7,475 nucleotides of DNA from JBFMHD01 sp040752395 [NCBI: Candidatus Hydrogenedentota bacterium] (GTDB lineage Bacteria > JBFMHD01): the NCBI GenBank assembly GCA_040752395.1, contig JBFMHD010000137.1, positions 1 to 7,475 on the forward strand, read 5' to 3'. Each line of letters starts with the position of its first letter. The stretch's first letter is position 1. The translations under genes and the position numbers were made by a program. This document shows positions 1 to 5,904 of the stretch, in pieces. The notes under the pieces are model-generated. The model was not told the origin of the DNA, ran no database searches, and was given only the letters and a program-made list of their open reading frames with translations.

Positions 1-23
1 AGGGGATGGGTCATAGGGGGCTC

Positions 24-33
24 CAGCCGGCTG
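24..33. repeat. 10-bp perfect palindrome CAGCCGGCTG
   Basis: CAGCCGGCTG reads the same on both strands and abuts the heptamer array that begins at 33. It is too short, and has no loop, to be a hairpin terminator. It could be a protein site or part of a dispersed intergenic repeat. Function unknown. Confidence 0.5.
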
Positions 34-55
34 TAGTCCGTAGCCTGTAGCCCGT
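33..55. repeat. Heptamer tandem repeat GTAGYCY, three copies
   Basis: GTAGTCC, GTAGCCT and GTAGCCC follow each other without a gap (33-39, 40-46, 47-53), and GT continues into the next unit. The units differ only by C/T transitions at positions 5 and 7. Period-7 arrays of this kind resemble the short tandemly repeated repetitive (STRR) heptamers described in cyanobacteria. Kinship with those is not implied. Confidence 0.75.
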
Positions 56-73
56 CCTGACACCTCTCACTTC

Positions 74-140
74 TTCCGTTATCTTGCTTCTTGCCTCTTG
101 CTTCTTTCGTTATCTTTCTTTCCGTTATCTTGCTTCTTGC
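74..140. repeat. 21-bp direct repeat pair (74-94 and 120-140)
   Basis: Positions 74-94 and 120-140 are identical over 21 bases (core CGTTATCTTGCTTCTTG), offset by 46. A third, shorter copy of the CGTTATCTT part lies between them at 108-116. The + strand here is almost all pyrimidine. The pair looks like a duplication in a slippage-prone tract. The spacing and number are too small and irregular for a CRISPR array. Confidence 0.75.
82..106. repeat. Heptamer tandem repeat GCYTCTT, about 3.6 copies
   Basis: GCTTCTT, GCCTCTT and GCTTCTT lie head to tail at 86-92, 93-99 and 100-106. The period-7 match extends back to 82, and the only variant base is C at 95. The same unit recurs downstream at 128-144. 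Confidence 0.7.
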
Positions 141-144
141 TTCT
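128..144. repeat. Heptamer tandem repeat GCTTCTT, about 2.4 copies
   Basis: Period-7 identity runs from 128 to 144 and includes GCTTCTT (132-138) followed by GCTTCTA (139-145). It overlaps the end of the second copy of the 21-bp repeat and is evidently part of the same repeat family as 82-106. Confidence 0.6.
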
Positions 145-175
145 ACTTGATATCATTAGAGTTACAATGTTTTTC

Positions 176-186
176 AGAGGAGGAGG
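176..186 (+). promoter_or_regulatory. Strong Shine-Dalgarno for the DUF4159 gene
   Basis: AGAGGAGGAGG contains two overlapping AGGAGG cores, at 178-183 (7 nt before ATG 191) and 181-186 (4 nt before). It is the best ribosome site in the window. It decides the start at 191 over the upstream TTG 98 and ATG 167, which have no comparable site. Confidence 0.85.
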
Positions 187-190
187 CGCG

Positions 191-961
191 ATGGATCGCA
201 GAGATTATTTAAAACTTTTATTCAGTTTTATATGTGCTAATTTCATCCCATATAAAATAAAAGCAGAGGCGCTTGCTGAGGTCTTCACTTTTTCGCAGAT
301 AAAATATAATAAGGGTGACTGGAATCCCGACCCCTCTGCTGCTTTGAACCTTTTAAAAAGAGTAGAAAGTTTTACAAGTGTCCTTACTGATAAAAGGTTT
401 GATAATTACAGGAACGTAGTGGATATAACAAAAGACAATATTTTTGAGTACCCTTTTTTGTATATAACAGGGCATTATGAATTTGAGGAATTTTCTAATG
501 ACGTTATCCATAGATTAAGAGTATTTCTATCTAATGGCGGTCTTCTTGTTTGTGACGATTGTGCTGGTACAAGTGGTATGGGGTTTGATAAAAGTATAAG
601 AAACCTTATAAAAAGCATCTTCCCTGACAAATCCTTATTACCCTTACCCTATGACCATACAATTTTTCAGACATATTTTTTAATACAGGATTTTAGAATC
701 GGCAGACGGCTTATAACAAGGAGTGTTGAGGGAGTAGATATAGGTGATTTAACACCCGTGCTTTATTTCAGGAACGATTTAGGTTGCGCCTGGGAGATGG
801 AGAACAACAGATGGGTTCACAATTGTGTACCATATGGTGAATTACAGAGGGCGCTTGCATTTAAGATGGGCGTAAATATTGTAATGTATGCCTTGTGTGC
901 TAACTACAAAAAAGACGAGATACATATCCCTGAGATTATGAGGAAACGGGGCAGACGATAG
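191..961 (+). CDS. DUF4159 domain protein with Tat-like signal
   Basis: A 256-residue protein of the DUF4159 family, whose biochemical role is unknown. Members sit in MoxR/VWA operons and are thought to have a GATase/ThuA-like fold. Family landmarks seen here are QIKYNKGDW (36-44), the P-x-LYITGHYEF stretch ending near 98, GGLLVCDDCAG (116-126), FD then FP (132-133, 144-145), DH (155-156), a DLGCAWE motif (196-202) and GVNIVMYAL (227-235). The N terminus has RRDYLKL at 3-9, close to the twin-arginine consensus (RRxFLK), then a short hydrophobic stretch and a possible ALA cleavage site at 27-29, so export by Tat is inferred. The start at 191 was chosen for its very strong ribosome site; the longer frame from 98 only translates repeats. 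The next gene begins 3 nt after the stop, indicating one transcript. Family assignment is from memory of the motifs. Confidence 0.87.
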   Translation: MDRRDYLKLLFSFICANFIPYKIKAEALAEVFTFSQIKYNKGDWNPDPSAALNLLKRVESFTSVLTDKRFDNYRNVVDITKDNIFEYPFLYITGHYEFEEFSNDVIHRLRVFLSNGGLLVCDDCAGTSGMGFDKSIRNLIKSIFPDKSLLPLPYDHTIFQTYFLIQDFRIGRRLITRSVEGVDIGDLTPVLYFRNDLGCAWEMENNRWVHNCVPYGELQRALAFKMGVNIVMYALCANYKKDEIHIPEIMRKRGRR

Positions 962-964
962 AGT

Positions 965-3091
965 ATGTTTAAAACTGATTCGAAGATAGCTGATTTATTA
1001 TTAATTATTCTTTTTGGTTTATTCATCTTTTTTATATTAGCGATTCTACTATTCCCGAATCTTACTTTTTTCACAAGACATAAAGAAAAGTCATCTATAG
1101 CTGTGTTAATAGATGCAACAGAAAGTATGAACCTCCCTTACGATGAAAACACAACACGAATCCACGCCGCTAAAAATAAACTCTTAAAACTTAAAGAGGA
1201 TGTTCTTGATGAATACATAGAAAATGGGGGCAGCGTGGAATATTTTAAATTTGGTGAAAAATTAAATAACTTAACTGATTTACAGAATCTGCACTGCGAA
1301 AAATCACTCTTTACTAATTTATATAGCGTATTACGAGAAACAATTAGAGGGAAGTTACAGTCAAGACTTAAAGGCATTATTCTTCTCTCTGATGGTGGTC
1401 AGACAGAGCAGGATATACTTGATGAATCAATTCTTCCAGTATATGTTTTACCTGCTCTTAAATATGAAAAGGTAAGGGATATATTTATTGAAGACGTAGA
1501 TTATCCAGATGTTGTTTTTACAGCTAAAGAAGACACTCTTTTAGTTTATATAGGTAATAAAGAATTTGATAATGAAGAGGTAACCATCACTCTATATAGA
1601 AATAACGAAAAACTCAATCAAAAGAAGATAAGATTAATAACCCAAAATGAGAGGGTTGAGTTCAGATTATTTGAAGATAAACAGGGTGAAGTAAAATACA
1701 GGATTGAGATAGCGAAAAAGAAGGCCGAATTACTATTCTTAAATAATTATTTTGAATGGAGCACGAGTGTGCTTAAAGATAAGATAAGGGTTATGTGTAT
1801 AAGCGGCAGACCGCGGTGGGAGTATAAATTTTTAAGGACATTACTTAAACAGGACCCTAAAGTCGAGCTCGTTTCTTTTGTTATATTAAGAGAACCTGAA
1901 CAGAATCTCCCATTCGCTGAAAACGAACTCTCTTTAATCCCATTTCCTATACGTGAGATATTATATAAAAATCTGGATAATTTTGATCTACTTGTGCTTG
2001 ATAATTTTGATTATTCAAGATTCTCGATGTTTTTTCCAGCATACTACCTTGACCAGATTGAAAGATTCGTTTCAAACTCAGGCGGACTTTTGATACTTGG
2101 CGGAAGCAAATCATTTAATAGAAATTATAAAAATACCGCCATTGATAGAATATCACCATTGATCGTTTCTATAAACGATGAAACGTATAAAGAAGAAAAA
2201 TTTAAAATAACCATACCCGATAAAGCGTATAATCATCCAATATTAGGTGGTGTCTCGCCTTCTGAATGGAACGCATATCCTGAACTTATTGATTATAATC
2301 TAACTGAAGATGCAAAACCCGAAGCTATTGTGCTTGGATGTCACCCTGTTGTTAGAACGCGGGATAATAAACCGTTACCAATAATTGCTGTTATGGAATA
2401 TGGGAAAGGTAGAGTTATGGCAGTAGCGAGCGGTTCTACGTACAGATGGAATTTTATCTCAACTGGTGAAGGCAAGGCAAATACCCATTATTACAGATTT
2501 TTTCACAAAGCCATACGATGGCTTATTAAAAATCCTGAACTGCAGCCTATTAGATTAAATCTCGCTTTTAATAGAATAAAAGAAAATGAAACTCAAAAAA
2601 TTGATATATATACTTTAGACGAGTATTACGAACCTTTAGAAAACGTAAAGGTAAAAGTTATAATTAAAGATTCAAAGAATAAAGAATATTATCCATCTCT
2701 TAAGGATAAACCTTTCAAGGGACTTTATAGTTATTCGTTTATACCTTCTTCGCCAGGTGTATATGAGGTCACCGCACTGATATCCACTGAAAACAAACCA
2801 ACACAGACTTTACAGAAAACTTTTACTGTTGAGATTTTAAGCAAAGAGCTTATAACCGGCACTGGTAATATGCTTTTACTTGAAAAAATTGCAAAAATAT
2901 CTAAAGGTATGATAATTAAGAATGAAGGAGAATTTGCCCTATTAAAAGAAAGATTGAAAAAAGATATCGCTATGTCTTTTGTCGATGTGGAGAATGTTAT
3001 TCGTTGGTGGAATTCTAAAGGAGTATTGATGATAGGGTCAGGCATAGTTTTATTACACTGGGTCTTAAGAAAAAGGTGGAGTGGAAGATGA
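965..3091 (+). CDS. Membrane VWA / GATase-like domain protein
   Basis: A 708-residue membrane protein. A helix at about 9-30 is followed by a von Willebrand A domain (about 43-165) with MIDAS elements D50-A-T52-E-S54, probable T117, and S142-D143-G144. The usual DxSxS is DxTxS here, a mild change that should still bind metal. A beta-rich linker (about 170-265) leads to a glutamine-amidotransferase-like domain (about 272-525). That domain has the conserved GRPRWEYKFLRTLL (281-294), GGLLILGGSKSF (373-384), GRVMAVASGSTYRW (482-495) and HYYRFFHKAIRWL (508-520). The nucleophilic Cys of true amidotransferases is absent (GGS), so it is probably a non-catalytic or binding fold. An Ig-like region (about 530-625) precedes a C-terminal helix (about 686-702) and the basic tail RKRW. 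The basic ends suggest both termini are cytoplasmic and the domains periplasmic. It likely works with its DUF4159 and DUF4175 neighbours. No specific substrate can be named. Confidence 0.85.
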   Translation: MFKTDSKIADLLLIILFGLFIFFILAILLFPNLTFFTRHKEKSSIAVLIDATESMNLPYDENTTRIHAAKNKLLKLKEDVLDEYIENGGSVEYFKFGEKLNNLTDLQNLHCEKSLFTNLYSVLRETIRGKLQSRLKGIILLSDGGQTEQDILDESILPVYVLPALKYEKVRDIFIEDVDYPDVVFTAKEDTLLVYIGNKEFDNEEVTITLYRNNEKLNQKKIRLITQNERVEFRLFEDKQGEVKYRIEIAKKKAELLFLNNYFEWSTSVLKDKIRVMCISGRPRWEYKFLRTLLKQDPKVELVSFVILREPEQNLPFAENELSLIPFPIREILYKNLDNFDLLVLDNFDYSRFSMFFPAYYLDQIERFVSNSGGLLILGGSKSFNRNYKNTAIDRISPLIVSINDETYKEEKFKITIPDKAYNHPILGGVSPSEWNAYPELIDYNLTEDAKPEAIVLGCHPVVRTRDNKPLPIIAVMEYGKGRVMAVASGSTYRWNFISTGEGKANTHYYRFFHKAIRWLIKNPELQPIRLNLAFNRIKENETQKIDIYTLDEYYEPLENVKVKVIIKDSKNKEYYPSLKDKPFKGLYSYSFIPSSPGVYEVTALISTENKPTQTLQKTFTVEILSKELITGTGNMLLLEKIAKISKGMIIKNEGEFALLKERLKKDIAMSFVDVENVIRWWNSKGVLMIGSGIVLLHWVLRKRWSGR
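3076..3081 (+). promoter_or_regulatory. Shine-Dalgarno for the DUF4175-like gene
   Basis: GTGGAG lies inside the last codons of the VWA gene, 6 nt before ATG 3088. The ATG overlaps the TGA stop of the VWA gene as ATGA (3088-3091), the classic arrangement for translational coupling. The in-frame GTG at 3076 is therefore taken as part of the ribosome site and not as the start. Confidence 0.65.
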
Positions 3092-5904
3092 GTGATATTT
3101 CTTTATACATGAGAAAAATCCAGGTGTTTTATATTCTTTCGTTATGCATAAAAATATTTATCCCTGTATATGTTATCTCGTATTATTTTTTCAGAATATC
3201 ATTATATTATATAAACGAAGTCAGGTATATACTGTTTTTCGCCATATCAATTTTTTTTATCTTCGGTATCATCTATTTTTCTAAAAAATTACATCCAAGA
3301 GTCAATTTAATGAAACAGACAAAAATGTTGGAAGAAGAATTTGAGGTGAGATATTCATTATTAAGGAATGCTCTATCTTATGAAAAAATGGGAACCAAAC
3401 ATTATATCGTTGACAGAATCAATTATCTTGCTAATGAAACATTGAATCAATTGAAAAAGGCTATAATAAAAAGGTTTCCGATAATACATCTTTTTTTGAT
3501 TATATGTTTTATACACAGTATGGGGTTTATAGAAAAAGAACTTTATTTAAGTAAAAAGTCATCATTATATGAAAAACAGATATTTGAAAAGGTTTTAGCG
3601 ATACAAAAGATGCTCTTTACAATAAGAGAGCCTGCATATACGGGTGGTGAAACTAAATTAGTAGAAGATAATGTCCTTTACCTGAAAATAAAAGAAGGGT
3701 CAATATTAGAAGGAGAGATAACGCTGAATGATATCGCTGATAGTGTAATCATCACAGAAAAAGATAAGAATGAGTTTTGTGGTGAACTACACCTGAATAA
3801 AAATATAATTAATTTAAATTCAATTATTTCAGAAGACAGACACATAAATATCTCAGGAAATAAGAATAATAGAACCTATGAATTGACCACACTTGATTTT
3901 GAGGTCGTAAAAGATTTTGCTCCACTCGTTGAAATTATCGAGCCTTATACTGATATAGAAGTCGTTAAAAATACTGAATTCCCTTTAACATTTCTAATAT
4001 CTGATGATTATGGTATCAGAGAGGCATGGTTGTGTTATCACAAAGTTGGTGATAATGTTTTATATAAGCGAAAAATAAAGATTACAGATACAAAGAACCG
4101 AATCAAAGAGACTATTGTTATTGATTTACTTGAACTTGAGCTTCAGGGGATCACAGGTGATTTTATTCTGTTTATTACAGCGCTCGATAATGATAAAGTG
4201 AATGGTTATAAAAGTGGGGAGAGCGAGAAACGAAGGATTAAAATTGTTGATGTCTCACATAAAGAAGTAGTAGAAAGATACGAACAGCTTATTGATTACT
4301 TGTATGAAGTGCTTGAAATGGGGCTTATGGCCCAGGGAAAATATATATCCGATACCAGTTCCTTGCTACATGATATTAATTCGTTACTTAATAATCTCGC
4401 TCATCTTAATGAATTTTATAAAGATATTTTAGAAAGAGCAAGAGAAGACCCACTGACTTTTCAGAGTACTCTCGATAAAATGCAGAGTATACAAAGCAAT
4501 CTTGATTTTGTCTCAAATAGTATGCGAGAGAAAATGTTTGCAGATAATAGAGAAAATCCCATTGATGACATTGTAAACAGTCTTGAAAGGTCTGTATTAC
4601 AGAATGAAGAACTATTAAAAGAGATGAATCTGGGGGACATGTATAAATCGGTAGAAGATGCAAGACTCGCTGGTGATAAAATGCGCGAGATACTTGCAAG
4701 CGATATGGAAAAAATGCGTAAAGTCGAAGAAATTATGAGAGAGATTAGAAGGGTTCAAAATGCCATTTCCGAGATAGCTAAAAAACTGCAGGAAATGACT
4801 AAACAACTGCCAGATGATTTTATTAATTCACGCTCTGTTAGTGAGCTAGATATGTCTGATATGAATAAAAATATGGAGGATATTCATAACGCTTTTGAAA
4901 AAGGCGATATGGATGAGATAATTAAACAGGCTGAAAATCTCTTAAAGAGCTTGCAGGAAAAATTAGGCCAGATGGAAGAAGCTCTAAAAGAAATGGATAA
5001 AGGGAAAGGAGACGAAGAAACCGCAAACAAGATGAGTGAACAATCCTCTGAACTTGATGATATAATAAAAGACCAGGAGTACATCGTAAAATCTCTTGAC
5101 GCTATGGATGATATCTACACAGAAAATCTAAAAAATTATTATGATAGATACTTCTCTTCTATAAATCAGGATTTACAGCGATTAAAAGACGAATTAAAAA
5201 ACGAAACTGATATTTTAGAATCATTAAAAAGATTAGAAGAAGAGATAAATAAAAAGAATTTTGATAGCATAAAAGAAGGACTCTCTGATTTAACTAATAA
5301 TCAAGATACGAGGGTTCAGAATTATGCAAGCGGTTTCCTCGATAAAATTGAGCCTGATAAGAAAACCAATCAAAAAATGATGTCTGATAAGTCAGATGAT
5401 GTAGAAAAACTAAAAGAGATGCAAAATGACTTATCTGATACTATGTTAAATTTTTATCGAAAAATTACTTCTTTAGCTGAACTTACCCCCCTCATATCAG
5501 AGGAAATGTTAAATAATTCAAGAAGCGCGTACGAATCTATGATTAAAGCAGCAAAAGAGGGTGAATTATATCGAACAGATAGATTCTTACAATATGCAAG
5601 AGATGCCTTGTTTTATTTGAGTTCTGTAGCTCAGGGAATAAAGAATATCAAGATGCCTACCCCGATGCTCCAGAGTTATAAACAATCTATGTATAGACAG
5701 ATTATAACATGTTATAGACCATTATTACCAGGAAGAAGAGGGGTCAATGGTAGAGACCCGGAAGCCTATGTTAAAATACCAGAACCAGATTCTTATAGAG
5801 TAAAATCTACGCAGAGAGACAGGGTTTTAAAAGAGATGCAAAAAGAGATTCCCAGAGGTTATGAAACTGATGTTAAAGAATATTTTAAAAGGATTCTTGA
5901 GTGA
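3088..5904 (+). CDS. DUF4175-like membrane coiled-coil protein
   Basis: A 938-residue protein whose ends resemble the DUF4175 family, of unknown biochemical function and common in MoxR/VWA operons. Helices lie at about 12-34, 46-64 and 132-148. The loop between the second and third is basic, which puts the large C-terminal part in the periplasm. A beta-rich region (about 175-390) carries REPAYTGG (180-187), KEGS (202-205), SDDYGI (305-310) and ALDNDKVNG (365-373), all typical of the family. About 390-800 is highly charged coiled coil rich in Met, Lys, Glu and Asp; relatives often have Gln/Gly-rich low complexity there. A helical segment follows (about 797-850, LTPLISEEM onward). The C terminus has KIPEPDSY (896-903) and IPRGYETDVKEYFKRILE (921-938), also family-like. 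The start at ATG 3088 was chosen because it forms an ATGA overlap with the upstream stop and has GTGGAG 6 nt before it. A scaffold or tether role is inferred from the coiled coils. Confidence 0.8.
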   Translation: MSDISLYMRKIQVFYILSLCIKIFIPVYVISYYFFRISLYYINEVRYILFFAISIFFIFGIIYFSKKLHPRVNLMKQTKMLEEEFEVRYSLLRNALSYEKMGTKHYIVDRINYLANETLNQLKKAIIKRFPIIHLFLIICFIHSMGFIEKELYLSKKSSLYEKQIFEKVLAIQKMLFTIREPAYTGGETKLVEDNVLYLKIKEGSILEGEITLNDIADSVIITEKDKNEFCGELHLNKNIINLNSIISEDRHINISGNKNNRTYELTTLDFEVVKDFAPLVEIIEPYTDIEVVKNTEFPLTFLISDDYGIREAWLCYHKVGDNVLYKRKIKITDTKNRIKETIVIDLLELELQGITGDFILFITALDNDKVNGYKSGESEKRRIKIVDVSHKEVVERYEQLIDYLYEVLEMGLMAQGKYISDTSSLLHDINSLLNNLAHLNEFYKDILERAREDPLTFQSTLDKMQSIQSNLDFVSNSMREKMFADNRENPIDDIVNSLERSVLQNEELLKEMNLGDMYKSVEDARLAGDKMREILASDMEKMRKVEEIMREIRRVQNAISEIAKKLQEMTKQLPDDFINSRSVSELDMSDMNKNMEDIHNAFEKGDMDEIIKQAENLLKSLQEKLGQMEEALKEMDKGKGDEETANKMSEQSSELDDIIKDQEYIVKSLDAMDDIYTENLKNYYDRYFSSINQDLQRLKDELKNETDILESLKRLEEEINKKNFDSIKEGLSDLTNNQDTRVQNYASGFLDKIEPDKKTNQKMMSDKSDDVEKLKEMQNDLSDTMLNFYRKITSLAELTPLISEEMLNNSRSAYESMIKAAKEGELYRTDRFLQYARDALFYLSSVAQGIKNIKMPTPMLQSYKQSMYRQIITCYRPLLPGRRGVNGRDPEAYVKIPEPDSYRVKSTQRDRVLKEMQKEIPRGYETDVKEYFKRILE
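5854..5858 (+). promoter_or_regulatory. Possible Shine-Dalgarno for the TPR-peptidase gene
   Basis: AGAGG lies within the DUF4175-like gene, 2 nt before ATG 5861 and 11 nt before the in-frame ATG 5870. Two nucleotides is too close for normal pairing, so 5870 is slightly preferred. The site is modest, and translation may depend on ribosomes finishing the upstream gene. Confidence 0.4.

Larger units (their letters stand above)
1..190. other. Non-coding leader region rich in short repeats
   Basis: No convincing gene lies here. The first 60 bases are about 65% G+C, in sharp contrast to the AT-rich genes that follow. They carry a 10-bp palindrome and a GTAGYCY heptamer array. Positions 61-146 are more than 80% pyrimidine on the + strand and consist of short repeats (GCYTCTT heptamers, CGTTATCTT three times, a 21-bp direct repeat). 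A reading frame runs from TTG 98 into the first gene, but it only translates the repeats. A TACAAT at 163-168 could be a -10 box, but no -35 lies at a suitable distance, so no promoter is called. Confidence 0.8.

Noticed and set aside
74-140. CRISPR array
   Set aside because: There are only two full 21-bp copies and a partial one. The offsets are irregular (31 and 15), the 'spacers' are themselves repeats, and there are no cas genes.
163-168. Promoter with TACAAT as -10 box
   Set aside because: The nearest -35-like hexamers (TTGCTT at 137-142, TTGATA at 147-152) are at poor spacing of 20 and 10 nt. The operon may be transcribed from further upstream.
98-190. N-terminal extension of the DUF4159 protein from TTG 98 or ATG 167
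   Set aside because: The added residues only translate the pyrimidine repeats and have no good ribosome site. ATG 191 has AGAGGAGGAGG just before it and gives a clean Tat-like start.
1138-1377. Antisense open frame of 79 codons
   Set aside because: It lies fully inside the VWA gene, has no family-like sequence, and mirrors the coding strand's bias. The same applies to 2731-3045.
3076-3090. GTG 3076 as start of the DUF4175-like protein
   Set aside because: GTG 3076 overlaps the likely ribosome site. ATG 3088 forms the usual ATGA coupling with the upstream stop.
4406-5084. Three minus-strand open frames (4406-4699, 4615-4806, 4884-5084)
   Set aside because: All are shadows of the coiled-coil coding region. 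They overlap one another in part and have no recognisable domain.
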